A DNA stretch of 64,000 bases from Cloacibacillus porcorum (GTDB taxonomy: Bacteria; Synergistota; Synergistia; Synergistales; Synergistaceae), in contig NZ_CP016757.1 of assembly GCF_001701045.1 (NCBI RefSeq), positions 1,543,501 through 1,607,500 of the forward strand, given 5' to 3'. The notes under the pieces were generated by a model. The model was not told the origin of the DNA. It worked only from the letters and a program-made list of their open reading frames with translations, and made no database searches. This document shows positions 55,027 through 63,769 of this stretch, in pieces. The first letter of the stretch is position 1; each line of letters starts with the position of its first letter. The translations under genes and the position numbers were made by a program.

Positions 55027-56742
55027 TTGAAAAAGATATTGATTTTAACTCTCTTTTGCCTGCTCGCCGCGTTGCCCTCATACGCCGGTCCGCGGTATGT
55101 CGAGGGAGAGGCGATCGCGGCGATAAAGATGGCGCCAGCCGGAAACGTGGCCGCGGGCGTCATGTCGGCAAAAAACTCCGCCGCGGCGTCTGCCTCATCG
55201 GCCGCCGTGGAGTCCGGAGCCGAGCTTATCCAGGTATTCAGCCCGATAGCCGCCGGAGAGGTACAGGCCGCCGCATCCGCAAAGAGGGCATCCTCCTCAG
55301 GATCGGAGCTGCTTGCCTTGGCCCATTTCAGGGGCGCGGCAGGGGAGACGACGGCGCAGCTGATCGCAAGGCTGAAGGAAAATCCCAACGTCGTCTCGGC
55401 GATGCCGAATTATATGATGCCCGTCAGCTCCGTAAAACCCAACGACCCGATGTGGAAAGAGCAGTGGGGTTCTGAAAGGATAAAACTGCCCGAGGTGTGG
55501 GAGCATGGGGTCGGTTCCCAAGAGGTCGTCGCCGTCGTCTTTGACACAGGCGTCATCTACGACCATGAGGACCTTAAAGACAATATGTTCGTCTTCGATG
55601 AGAAACTGCTGAACGGTATAAAAAATAACGGCGTTTCGCTGGATGTCGGTGAATTTAAAGGCAGCCACGGGGTCTGGTGCCACAGCAGAGGCCTATATGC
55701 AGATAAAGAGGGGCTGATCCATGACGACGGCTTCTTCCCTGCGGTCCCCGTCGGCCCCGGCGGCACGGAGGGAGCCGCCTCCGCGGACATAGACTGCGGC
55801 GACGTTGGCAGAATGCGCATCGTCGGCGACGTTAACGGCCACGGCACGCATGTCGCGGGGATCGTCGGCGCCGTCGGCGGCAACGGTATCGGCGTCGCCG
55901 GCACCAACTGGCATGTTAAGCTGATGGCCGCCAACGTGTTTTCCATGTATCGCGATGGGGATGATAATTATGGGGTGACGGCGCTGGTCAGCGACCAGAT
56001 GCGGGCTATCGACTTCATCGTCGCCGCGAAGAGGGCGGGCGCGAACATCCGCGTCGCAAACATGTCGATCGGCATGTGGGCGGGGCCGGAGGAAGAGGAG
56101 CTCTCCCCCTACGGGGCAAAGGTAAAGCAGCTGAGCGACGCGGGGATAATCATCTGCGCGGCGGCGGGCAACGAGGGGCAGAATATCGACGATCCGCAGG
56201 ATACCAAAGACTTTGATTACCGGGGAAAACTCTCTTACCCGGCCTGTTTCAAAGTGGAAAACATGATCTCCGTCGGGGCCTCTACGAGCGGCGACGGATG
56301 CGCCGTTTACTCAAACTACAGCTCCTCCGGCAAGTGGGTGGACATATTCGCTCCCGGCGACAATATACTGAGCACCTGCCGCAGGAGCTGGATCGTCAAT
56401 CCAAGCAGCGATGTAGACACCTTCGATCCCAGCGGTTATGTCTCCATCAGCGGCACCTCGATGGCCTCGCCGTATGTGGCGGGCGCGGCGGCGCTGCTCT
56501 GTTCGTTATATCCCGATAAGAGCGCGGCGGAGATCAGGTCGATGCTGCTGAACGGCGCGGAGCACGGTCTGCTTGCGGAGGGGTATTCAAAATATGGTAT
56601 GCTGAACGTCCTCGGCGCCTATAACTACGGACAGCCGTCAAGCGGCGGTTCCAGCGGTGGCGGCTGCGCCGCCGGCTTTGGAGCGTTGGCTCTGATTGGC
56701 GCGGCTCTGCTGCCATTTATCCGCCGCGCGGGAAGGAAATAA
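55027..56742 (+). CDS. Secreted subtilase (S8) with Synerg-CTERM-like sorting signal
   Basis: The 571-residue serine protease has a signal peptide (cleavage near SYA-GP), a propeptide-like region (to about 140: LIARLKENPNVVSAMPNYMMP) and an S8 catalytic domain with Asp173 (FDTG), His272 (NGHGTHVAG) and Ser478 (SGTSMASPYVAG). The end has GGSSGGGC, then a hydrophobic stretch (AGFGALALIGAALLPF) and a basic tail. That is the pattern of the Synerg-CTERM sorting domain known from Synergistota, in which proteins are probably processed and retained at the surface. The start is TTG. The next gene follows 3 nt later. Confidence 0.9.
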   Translation: MKKILILTLFCLLAALPSYAGPRYVEGEAIAAIKMAPAGNVAAGVMSAKNSAAASASSAAVESGAELIQVFSPIAAGEVQAAASAKRASSSGSELLALAHFRGAAGETTAQLIARLKENPNVVSAMPNYMMPVSSVKPNDPMWKEQWGSERIKLPEVWEHGVGSQEVVAVVFDTGVIYDHEDLKDNMFVFDEKLLNGIKNNGVSLDVGEFKGSHGVWCHSRGLYADKEGLIHDDGFFPAVPVGPGGTEGAASADIDCGDVGRMRIVGDVNGHGTHVAGIVGAVGGNGIGVAGTNWHVKLMAANVFSMYRDGDDNYGVTALVSDQMRAIDFIVAAKRAGANIRVANMSIGMWAGPEEEELSPYGAKVKQLSDAGIIICAAAGNEGQNIDDPQDTKDFDYRGKLSYPACFKVENMISVGASTSGDGCAVYSNYSSSGKWVDIFAPGDNILSTCRRSWIVNPSSDVDTFDPSGYVSISGTSMASPYVAGAAALLCSLYPDKSAAEIRSMLLNGAEHGLLAEGYSKYGMLNVLGAYNYGQPSSGGSSGGGCAAGFGALALIGAALLPFIRRAGRK

Positions 56743-56745
56743 AGG

Positions 56746-57156
56746 ATGGTGAACGGTTTGCCGAAGATGATGTCGCTGATTATAATGTCGGCGCTGCTGC
56801 TCGGCGCGGCCTCCGCTGCCTGCGCCTGCGCGCCGCAGATTCAGAAGGGTACCGAAAAAGGGGCCACAGCCGTCAAGGGAGACGCTCTGGTGCTTGTGCG
56901 CCTTCCGGATGAGGTACGCGCCTCCAGCGATAGGAACGTCTTATTTGCCGCGCTCTGCGGCGAGATAGCGAAGGCCGCCGGAGCCGAGGTGGTCTACGTT
57001 TCTCCGATTTACGAGGACTCACTGAGCGGCACGGCACATTTTAAGTCTTCGCTGGAAACGGCGGAGATTATCGAACGGCTGAAAAAGGACAAGCGCGTCA
57101 TCGGCGTCTCGCCGAATCACATCATCCGAATATCGTCCCAGTCAAAGGTGCGGTGA
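56746..57156 (+). CDS. Small exported protein resembling a subtilase propeptide (I9-like)
   Basis: The 136-residue protein has an N-terminal hydrophobic export signal (about residues 8-27) and a domain of about 95 residues. That domain parallels the protease's own propeptide: DALVLVRLPDEV against EAIAAIKMAP, GAEVVYVSPI against GAELIQVFSPI, and the end ETAEIIERLKKDKRVIGVSPNHI against ETTAQLIARLKENPNVVSAMPNY. A separate inhibitor or folding chaperone for the subtilase is therefore likely. This is inferred from sequence; no database search was possible. It is 3 nt after the protease gene. Confidence 0.65.
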   Translation: MVNGLPKMMSLIIMSALLLGAASAACACAPQIQKGTEKGATAVKGDALVLVRLPDEVRASSDRNVLFAALCGEIAKAAGAEVVYVSPIYEDSLSGTAHFKSSLETAEIIERLKKDKRVIGVSPNHIIRISSQSKVR

Positions 57157-57170
57157 TCCATAGAGCGATA

Positions 57171-57206
57171 AAAAAAGGAGAGCTTTGCCGTCCGGCGAAG
57201 CTCTCC
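57171..57206 (-). terminator. Intrinsic terminator of the HdeD-like gene (convergent with the I9-like gene)
   Basis: GGAGAGCTT (57177-57185) pairs with AAGCTCTCC (57198-57206), with an inner GCCG/CGGC. Only the minus strand has a T-run (from AAAAAA at 57171-57176). Confidence 0.8.
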
Positions 57207-57241
57207 TCTGTCTGTAACCTATCTGTAAAAGGTCTTTTGGA

Positions 57242-57802
57242 TTACATCTTCTTTGACATGTCGGAGCAGCCGCGGCCAAGCATGATAAGACTCATGCCGC
57301 TGAAGATCAGGTTTATGCCGAGGATGATCCCGATCACCGCCGCGCCTGTGAAAACGTTCTGCCACATCATGAAGGCGAGGATGATTCCGAGAATGCCGGA
57401 AAGCATGATCCACAACGAACCGCCGATAGACTTTACGCGGAAGTATTCGACGATCTTCGTCACCCCGTCTATCAGGAAATAGGCCGCGAGCAGTATGCTG
57501 AGGGTCATCACCCCCGCGACCGGATGGATGAGGAAGATGACGCCCGCGGCGATAGAGATAAAGGCCATAAATGCCTGCTGCCAGGGGCTGTCTCCGATAC
57601 GGAGGGCCGAGTAGGCGCCGAAGGCGTTGCCGAAGCCGACCGCCAGCAGGAAGAAGCCCACCATCGTCTCTATCGCGAAAGAGGCGAGCATCGGCATCGC
57701 GAGCGAGAGAAAACCGATGACGAGCATGATACCGCCGACCCAATAGAACCTCTTTTTACTCTTAGCGAGATCATCTTTTGAAAAATTACCTGTAAATAAC
57801 AT
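57242..57802 (-). CDS. HdeD-family integral membrane protein
   Basis: The 186-residue protein has six hydrophobic helices in three similar pairs (ending in GLY-rich turns such as GGIMLVIGFLSLAMP and GVIFLIHPVAGVM), as in HdeD/DUF308 proteins. In E. coli HdeD aids acid resistance at high cell density. ATG 57802 is used because GGGAGG lies 8 nt upstream; the longer frame is rejected. Confidence 0.82.
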   Translation of the reverse strand: MLFTGNFSKDDLAKSKKRFYWVGGIMLVIGFLSLAMPMLASFAIETMVGFFLLAVGFGNAFGAYSALRIGDSPWQQAFMAFISIAAGVIFLIHPVAGVMTLSILLAAYFLIDGVTKIVEYFRVKSIGGSLWIMLSGILGIILAFMMWQNVFTGAAVIGIILGINLIFSGMSLIMLGRGCSDMSKKM

Positions 57803-57966
57803 AACTTGAACCTCCCTGTTTTTTAACGGACCCACGGCGGTGATAAACCGCCCTTATTTTGTGATATACAGTATAACATAATGGTTGAAAGGGTAACGTA
57901 TAAGCGCTTAAAAAGCGGTTTTGTGATATTCTTTTAGAAAATATATTATGAAGGAGCGGACGACCG

Positions 57967-58443
57967 ATGGGAGATAAATCTGTGCGGCTGCTTGTGAGTG
58001 CCTGCCTTCTGGGGATGAACTGCCGCTATTGCGGCGGCGGCTGCGAGGATGGGCGCGTCGTTGCTTTGCTGGAAGAGTGCTGGCTGGTACCGGTCTGTCC
58101 CGAACAGCTCGGCGGGCTGCCGACGCCGCGTGCGCCCAACGAGATACTGAACGGGCGCGTGGTCGAGTCTGACGGGCGGGACAATACTGAGGCCTTTGAG
58201 AGGGGAGCGCAGGAGGCGCTGCGCGCGGCGAAGCTCCTCGGCTGTGATTTCGCCCTGCTCAAAGAGCGCAGCCCCTCCTGCGGCTCGAATATGATATACG
58301 ACGGCAGTTTTACCGGCAGGCAGGTACACGGCGCGGGCGTCACGGCGCGGCTGCTTGCCGCGCATGGAATAAGGGTGTTCAGCGAGGAACATATCGAAGA
58401 CTTGAGGGGGGCGTTGAATTGGTACAGGCGGGTATTCTGGTAG
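57967..58443 (+). CDS. DUF523 protein
   Basis: The 158-residue protein has the DUF523 signature VSACLLGMNCRYCGG at the start, PVCPEQLGGLPTPR in the middle and KERSPSCGSNMIYDG after it. Conserved Cys residues suggest metal or iron-sulfur binding, but function is unknown in the family. GAAGGAG precedes the ATG. Its 3' end overlaps hutD by 25 nt. Confidence 0.88.
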   Translation: MGDKSVRLLVSACLLGMNCRYCGGGCEDGRVVALLEECWLVPVCPEQLGGLPTPRAPNEILNGRVVESDGRDNTEAFERGAQEALRAAKLLGCDFALLKERSPSCGSNMIYDGSFTGRQVHGAGVTARLLAAHGIRVFSEEHIEDLRGALNWYRRVFW

Positions 58444-59039
58444 TACGTAAAGACGAGCTGGAACATAAACGGTGGAGCGGCGGAATCACAACCCAGCTGG
58501 CGATATGGCCCGAGGGAGCGGATTACGGCGCGAGAAAATTTGACTGGCGCATCAGCTCGGCGGTCGTTGAGGATGAGGAATCGGTATTTACGCCGCTTCC
58601 CGGGATACACCGGCACCTGATGCTGCTTGAGGGCGGCATCGAGCTTACGCACGAGGGGATCGGCAGCCGCGTGATGATACCGCTCGCCGATACGGAGGAA
58701 TTCGAGGGCGAATGGAAGACGAAATCTTCCGGCAGGTGTGTTGACTTCAATCTTATGACGGTCAAAGGTTACGGCGGAAAGATGGAATCTGTCGCCGCTA
58801 ATAAAAAGATAAAACTGCCCATGCCACAGGAGCTGCGCTGCTGGTACGGCCTATACGCGATCGCGGACGGCGTCGCCGCCGAGGTGGAAAAGGATGGCCG
58901 TTTCGCGCGGGTGACGCTCGAGCGGGGAGACTTTATTCTCATCACGTATCTTCCCGCGCCCGGCGAGGAGATCTCGCTGACGCTGGGCTCCGACGCGGCG
59001 GTTCCCGCCGTGAGCGCCGCCGTCTGGCAGGAGAGCTGA
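58419..59039 (+). CDS. hutD: HutD/Ves-family cupin protein
   Basis: The 206-residue protein has the HutD pattern: RWSGGITTQLAIWPEGADY, FDWRISSAVVEDEESVFTPLPGIHRHLMLLEGGI and DFNLMTVKG. HutD is linked to histidine use, possibly setting a limit on formiminoglutamate breakdown; its activity is not established. Start TTG inside the DUF523 gene. The proximity to the formimidoylglutamase-like gene (hutG, convergent, 650 nt on) supports a Hut context. Confidence 0.85.
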   Translation: MVQAGILVVRKDELEHKRWSGGITTQLAIWPEGADYGARKFDWRISSAVVEDEESVFTPLPGIHRHLMLLEGGIELTHEGIGSRVMIPLADTEEFEGEWKTKSSGRCVDFNLMTVKGYGGKMESVAANKKIKLPMPQELRCWYGLYAIADGVAAEVEKDGRFARVTLERGDFILITYLPAPGEEISLTLGSDAAVPAVSAAVWQES

Positions 59040-59672
59040 TTGCTGCCGCCGGAGGTCGGCCTCTGCCGCATAGAAAAACTCCAGTTCGCGCCGGAATCAC
59101 GCTGGGAGGAGGCCGTCGTCGTCGAGCCCGGCGGCTTAATGACGGAACTTTCGGCGTGGCTGGACTCTCTTCGCGGCGGGCGGCTGGGCTTTGAGGCCTT
59201 CTTCGGTATGCCGTATGACGGCGGCCGTCTTTCGGCCTTTATCGGTATGCGGCTGGAAATTTCGGATGAAATCAGGTCACTGATCGCTGATGCGGCGAAG
59301 TTCTTTCCTGCGTGGCGGCCGGTATCCGTCGGCGGCCTCCTGGCCGAAACGGAACGAAGGCTGGGGCTGCGCCTCTTTGCCGGGGAACCGGCCTTTATGG
59401 AGCTGGGGCTGATAAACCGCTGGAAATCCTTCGGCGGGCTTACCTTCTGGCGTAGGGGCGAAGGATATCCCTCCGGGAAGTTCACGGAGGCGCTCGCCGC
59501 CGCGCCGCGTTATCTTGGAAATTTGCCCGCGCCGCCCGCGATAGAGACGGCATATTCCGCGCCCGTTCCCCACTGGTTTGGAGTCTCTGTCGCCTCCCCG
59601 TCCGCGGAGGGCGGCTATCTTCTCGATATGAAGGCGGCGGCCGCCTATCTTGAGGCCGCCGCGCTCATTTAA
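59040..59672 (+). CDS. Conserved protein of unknown function
   Basis: The 210-residue protein directly abuts hutD (TGATTG, TTG start). It has no signal peptide, transmembrane helix or motif I can name. Segments such as GGLLAETERRLGLRLFAGEPAFMELGLINRWKSF and GEGYPSGKFTEAL suggest a compact alpha/beta fold. The tight coupling to hutD suggests a linked role in histidine or glutamate metabolism, but this is inference. Confidence 0.6.
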   Translation: MLPPEVGLCRIEKLQFAPESRWEEAVVVEPGGLMTELSAWLDSLRGGRLGFEAFFGMPYDGGRLSAFIGMRLEISDEIRSLIADAAKFFPAWRPVSVGGLLAETERRLGLRLFAGEPAFMELGLINRWKSFGGLTFWRRGEGYPSGKFTEALAAAPRYLGNLPAPPAIETAYSAPVPHWFGVSVASPSAEGGYLLDMKAAAAYLEAAALI

Positions 59673-59685
59673 CGGTAATTCTTTA

Positions 59686-60657
59686 TTACCTCTCGCAGAG
59701 TCCCCGGAAAAAGGAGAAGAGCGCCGAGGCGGCCAGCGCCGCCGTGCGGTGGTCTTCGTCGAGAAGCGGCGAGACCTCCATAATGTCGAGGTACTTTACC
59801 TTAACGCTGCGCCCGGCGAGATAGGCGATCTTATCCAGCTCCGGGGCCTTGAGGCCGCTGGGGTTGCTCGCCGAGGCTCCGGGAGCCTCGGTGCTGCGCA
59901 CCGCGTCGATGTCGAGAGATACGGCGATCGCCCGGTTATTTTTCCCGGCGGCGTTCAGCGCCTGGAGGAAAAATTCCATCACCCTCTCCGAGACCTCGCG
60001 CAGGGTTATCACATGGCCGCCCTGCTCAAGCACCCAGTTGTAGTAATAGGGCGAGTTATACTGCTCCTGGATGCCGAATTCTACGAAGGCCTCGCCGCAG
60101 AGCGCCCTGTCCGGCAGCTGTGTCAGCGCGCGGTAAAATGAGGTGCCGCTGTTGATGCCATTTTCGTCGCTGCGCACGTCAAGGTGGGCGTCGACGTTTA
60201 TCAGCCCCATGCCGTCGCGTCCGATCTTCGCGCCCTTTACGAGCCCCGCCACTCCGGGATATGTGAGGTCGTGGCCGCCGCCCAGAACTATCGGCAGGCC
60301 GCCGCGCGCGACGATCTCCGCGACCGCCTCGGTCTCCGCCGCGTGGACCTCCGCGAGCGTCAGCTCTTTCGTGCTGACGTTGCCGACGTCGACGATCCGC
60401 AGGCGGTGAAAGTCGCCGCTGAAACCCGGCGTCAGACGGTAGAGCCGCCGCCTGATATCGTCCGGCCCTCCGGCCGCCCCAGCGCGTCCCTTGTTCGCCG
60501 TTATGCCGCGGTCTTCGGGGACGCCGATGATTGCGACAGTCCCCTCCGTTACGTCCTCTATCTTTTCGCGGGTGATGAGCTCGCCCAAGCGGCGGTCCTT
60601 AGGATCGTTCCTGCTGTAAAAAAGGCCTCTGTCCGCCGCGTCTATTTTATATTTCAT
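59686..60657 (-). CDS. hutG: Arginase-family hydrolase, probable formimidoylglutamase
   Basis: The 323-residue ureohydrolase has the manganese ligands in LGGGHDLTYPG, VDAHLDVRSD and SLDIDAVRSTEAPG, all intact. In this family formimidoylglutamase (HutG) hydrolyses formimino-glutamate to glutamate and formamide, the last step of histidine breakdown. The HutD neighbour favours this over agmatinase. It is convergent with the unknown gene, with only 13 nt between stops. Confidence 0.82.
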   Translation of the reverse strand: MKYKIDAADRGLFYSRNDPKDRRLGELITREKIEDVTEGTVAIIGVPEDRGITANKGRAGAAGGPDDIRRRLYRLTPGFSGDFHRLRIVDVGNVSTKELTLAEVHAAETEAVAEIVARGGLPIVLGGGHDLTYPGVAGLVKGAKIGRDGMGLINVDAHLDVRSDENGINSGTSFYRALTQLPDRALCGEAFVEFGIQEQYNSPYYYNWVLEQGGHVITLREVSERVMEFFLQALNAAGKNNRAIAVSLDIDAVRSTEAPGASASNPSGLKAPELDKIAYLAGRSVKVKYLDIMEVSPLLDEDHRTAALAASALFSFFRGLCER

Positions 60658-60863
60658 AATTAAACTGCCTCCTTAGAGTGGCCTAACGCCCAGATAATTT
60701 TATCCTCCGTCGCTCAAGTACACAAGCCGCCGCGTTATAATAACGTCAAACCAAAGTTTCAGTTAACGTAAAATAACGCAGCGGCGGCCTTGATTCAGGC
60801 AAGAGACCGAAATAAAACGGCTCTCATGCGTGGGGCGTTCAGGGAAATTTTATTATCGGTCTT

Positions 60864-61919
60864 TCAGCGCGGCCCGCCGCCGATCCTTTCAAGCGCCCAG
60901 GCGGCGGCTTCGCGGACTATCGGTTCACCGCGCTCTATCGCGGTCTTCAGCGCCGGTATATAACCGGCGTCGTTCGTGTTGCCGATGGCGATGGCGGCGT
61001 TGCGGCGAAAGACCTCGGGTTTGCGGATATAGTTATACATTATCGGCCTTACGACCCTTTCGTAGTAGGCGTCGTCCATGAACAATATCTTTTCAAGGTC
61101 GAACTCCCTTTTCAGCAGCTCCAAAAACGGGTCTTTCTCCGCCGCCCCCCTCATGACCGGTATGTTGCGCGGGCAGGCGGTCTGGCAGCGGTCGCAGCCA
61201 TGGATGAGGGTGCCGTTTGCCTCCATGATGTCGGCGGGCACGGCGCTGTCCCGCATGTGGCTGTAGAGCAGGCACCTCTGAGGGGCCAGCTTGCCTGGCG
61301 CGTAGAGCGCGCCGGTAGGGCAGGCCTCCACACACTTACGGCAGCCAGACGGACAGTCGCACCTTACGGTAGGGGCGTCGTATTCCAGCTCGGCCTCGGT
61401 CAGGTATGTGTAGAGGATTACAAAAGAACCGCAGTCCTCGGCGTAGGCGAAGTTGTTGCGCCCGTAGGTGGTGACGCCGGCCCGCGCGCAGCAGAGCCGC
61501 TGCGGCAGCTCTTTGTCGCCGTCGTACACGCGGCATCCCAGCGAGGTGAGATAGTCGTGCAGCGCTCGCGCGCGCAGCCCGCAGATGGAGTCCGGCAGGG
61601 GGACATAGGCGCGGCTGAGATAGGCGCGGGCGACACTTGCCGTCAGCTCCTCCGGATAGGCTAACCTTGAATAGTCGTAAACGGCGCATACAATGGATTT
61701 AGCTCCGGGCATGATGCCGCGCGGACGTACTCCTTCGATGAGATAGGATCTCTCCGGGTCTTCGCTGCGGTCTGGATTGATCCATGGACGATATCCAGGG
61801 CGGTCATGAAGCTCGGCCTCGTATTCTGGAAAGTCGTCGGCTGTCGTTATTCCCACCTTTGCGAAACCAAGTTCCAGCGCGCGGCGTTTGATCTTTGAAG
61901 TTAAAAGTTTTTTATCCAT
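60864..61919 (-). CDS. QueG-like iron-sulfur/cobalamin reductase
   Basis: The 351-residue protein has DUF1730-like N-terminal KRRALELGFAKVGITTADDF, two [4Fe-4S] ligand sets (CDCPSGCRKCVEACPTGAL and GCDRCQTACPRN) and a C-terminal HEAT-like end (NAAIAIGNTNDAGYIPALK), as in QueG, the cobalamin-dependent epoxyqueuosine reductase. The match is closer to QueG than to other Fe-S oxidoreductases, but no queuosine gene is adjacent. GGAGG on the minus strand precedes the ATG. Confidence 0.85.
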   Translation of the reverse strand: MDKKLLTSKIKRRALELGFAKVGITTADDFPEYEAELHDRPGYRPWINPDRSEDPERSYLIEGVRPRGIMPGAKSIVCAVYDYSRLAYPEELTASVARAYLSRAYVPLPDSICGLRARALHDYLTSLGCRVYDGDKELPQRLCCARAGVTTYGRNNFAYAEDCGSFVILYTYLTEAELEYDAPTVRCDCPSGCRKCVEACPTGALYAPGKLAPQRCLLYSHMRDSAVPADIMEANGTLIHGCDRCQTACPRNIPVMRGAAEKDPFLELLKREFDLEKILFMDDAYYERVVRPIMYNYIRKPEVFRRNAAIAIGNTNDAGYIPALKTAIERGEPIVREAAAWALERIGGGPR

Positions 61920-62222
61920 GCTGGCTCCTCCTGATAAGACCGGTATTTTTATTTTTTAGCATCCAACGGCGTCATGCGCACCCGGCCCTTCTATACTAAC
62001 AGTGTTGATAACAGGAATCAAATTGAACGATTTGAATTGTTAATTCAAAAATATTGAATTACTAAGACATGGCGAAGGCGGCGCAAGGCGCAGAAGATAT
62101 ATTCAAGCCCCAAGACTGGCGGTGAGGTCCGACTGCGATTTTGCCCTCACCGCTTTCAGAGTAGGGGGACGGGCGCTATAATATCGTCAGAGACAATGAC
62201 TATCGAGAGAAGAGTGATCTGA
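61920..62222. other. Intergenic region upstream of the Sec-thioredoxin gene, with dyads
   Basis: No gene was found in these 303 nt. TTTGAATT-GTT-AATTCAAA (62031-62049) is a perfect 8+8 dyad that could be an operator. A 9-bp inverted repeat GCGGTGAGG/CCTCACCGC (62119-62127, 62145-62153) has no T-run and may be a leader hairpin. No clear promoter was identified. Confidence 0.5.
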
Positions 62223-62558
62223 TTGAAGTCCATCAACGCGGCGGACTTTGAGCCGGAGGTCCGCAATGCCTCCGCCGTGAAGCCGGTGATACTTGATATA
62301 TGGGACCCGGGCTGACCTCCCTGTCTGGCGCTCGCGCCTAAATTCGCGGCGCTGGGCGAAAGATACGGGGACCGTATCATATTTCTCAAGATGAACAGGG
62401 CGGAGAACCGGGAGATAATGAAGACGCTGGCTCTGCGCGGCGTTCCGACAATCATCTTTATGAGCGGAGGCACTGAAATATGCGGCCGCCTCACGGGCGA
62501 CGCCGAAGCCACCGCGGAGAATATCGAGGCGGCGATAACGAAGATCCTGGCCGTTTAG
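62223..62558 (+). CDS. Thioredoxin with in-frame UGA, probable selenoprotein
   Basis: Read through TGA 62313-62315, this frame gives a 111-residue thioredoxin from TTG 62223. VILDIWDPG precedes the UGA (codon 31) and PPCLALAPKF follows, so the active site reads U-P-P-C where thioredoxins have C-G-P-C, with Cys34 retained. Downstream, RIIFLKMN, the cis-Pro GVPTIIFMSGG and GRLTGD match the family, and the frame ends at TAG. The UGA falls exactly on the nucleophilic Cys. A hairpin suited to a bacterial SECIS lies just after it (62326-62354). DUF3798 follows at 33 nt. A nonsense mutation is the alternative; selenocysteine incorporation is inferred. Confidence 0.82.
62316..62370 (+). promoter_or_regulatory. 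Candidate SECIS-like hairpin after the UGA
   Basis: TGGCGC-t-CGCG (62326-62336) pairs with CGCGGCGCTG (62345-62354), with two wobbles and one bulge, leaving the loop CCTAAATT about 22 nt after the UGA. A further CCCTGT (62319-62324) can pair with ACGGGG (62365-62370). The position is right for a bacterial SECIS, but the loop lacks the usual early G, and GGC/GCC alternatives compete. Confidence 0.5.
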
Positions 62559-62590
62559 ACTATGAGGACTAAAGAGATATGGAGGTTTGA

Positions 62591-63769
62591 ATGATGAGGA
62601 AATTGATTGTTTTAGCGGCGCTGTTTCTGCTTTACGCCCTCCCCGCATCCGCCGCCGCGCCGTTTCATATCGGCGTCGTTACGGGAACGGTCTCGCAGGG
62701 AGAGGATAATGTCCGCGGTGCGGAAAAGCTCATCTCGATGTACGGCGACGCCTCCAAGGGCGGCATGATAAAGCATGTCACCTACCCGGACAACTTCGGC
62801 GCGGAGATGGAGACCGTCATCAGCCAGATAGCCGGACTCGCGGACGACCCAAAGATGAGGGTCGTGGCGGTTATGGAGGGCGTTCCCGGTACGGCCGAGG
62901 CCTTTCGCCGGATAAAGGAGAAGCGCGGCGACATCCTTTGTCTCACGGGGCAGCCGCAGGAGGACCCGAACGTTATCGGCGAGGTCGCGGACCTGGTCGT
63001 GAACTCCGACAACCTCGCGATGGGCTACATCATGCCCGCGGCGGCTAAAAAGCTCGGCGCCAAGACCTACGTGCACATATCCTTCCCGCGCCATATGAGC
63101 TACGAGCTGCTCTCGCGCCGCCGCAAGATAATGGAGGCGGCCTGTAAAGACCTCGGCCTGCGCTTTGTCTTTGAGACGGCCCCCGACCCGACGAGCGACG
63201 TCGGCGTTGCCGGAGCGCAGCAGTACGTTCTGGAAAAGACCGCCGCCTGGCTCAGGAAATATGGAAAAAACACCGCCTTCTTCAGCACCAACGACGCGCA
63301 GGTCGAGCCGCTGCTGAAGAAGATAACGGAGCTCGGCGGTTACTATGTGCAGACCGATTCGCCGCTGCAGGGCTACGCGGGCGCGCTGGGCATCGACCTA
63401 AGCAAGGAGAAAGGCGACTGGAAGGCGATCCTTGCCAAGATAGAGAAGGCCGTCGTCGCTAAAGGCGGCAAGGGGCGCCTCGCCACCTGGGCCTATCCCT
63501 CTGGCTACTGCATCACCGCCGCCCTCGGCGAAATTGGCAAACGCGTAGTGGAGAAGAGGGCGAAGCTGAACCGCCAGGCCGATGTGATGAAGGCCTTCGC
63601 GGTTTTTTCTCCCGGGATGACCTGGAACAGCAGCGCCTATACCGACGCCGCCACTGGAGTGAAGATGAAAAACTTCCTGCTCATCTACCAGGATACCTAC
63701 GTCTTTGGCAGAGGACCTCTCGGAATGGACAAGATAAAGGTCCCCGAGAAATACTATCGGATGAGGTGA
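62591..63769 (+). CDS. DUF3798 exported protein (periplasmic-binding fold)
   Basis: The 392-residue protein has a signal peptide (about 1-22, PASA-AA) and resembles the DUF3798 family, which has a basic-membrane-protein/ribose-binding type fold: IGVVTGTVSQGEDNVRGAEKL, KHVTYPDNFGAEMETVISQI and FFSTNDAQVEPLLKKI. Such proteins are abundant in Synergistota and are thought to bind nutrients for import. No permease genes are adjacent. GGAGG precedes the tandem ATGs. The thioredoxin gene ends 32 nt upstream and may be cotranscribed. Confidence 0.82.
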   Translation: MMRKLIVLAALFLLYALPASAAAPFHIGVVTGTVSQGEDNVRGAEKLISMYGDASKGGMIKHVTYPDNFGAEMETVISQIAGLADDPKMRVVAVMEGVPGTAEAFRRIKEKRGDILCLTGQPQEDPNVIGEVADLVVNSDNLAMGYIMPAAAKKLGAKTYVHISFPRHMSYELLSRRRKIMEAACKDLGLRFVFETAPDPTSDVGVAGAQQYVLEKTAAWLRKYGKNTAFFSTNDAQVEPLLKKITELGGYYVQTDSPLQGYAGALGIDLSKEKGDWKAILAKIEKAVVAKGGKGRLATWAYPSGYCITAALGEIGKRVVEKRAKLNRQADVMKAFAVFSPGMTWNSSAYTDAATGVKMKNFLLIYQDTYVFGRGPLGMDKIKVPEKYYRMR

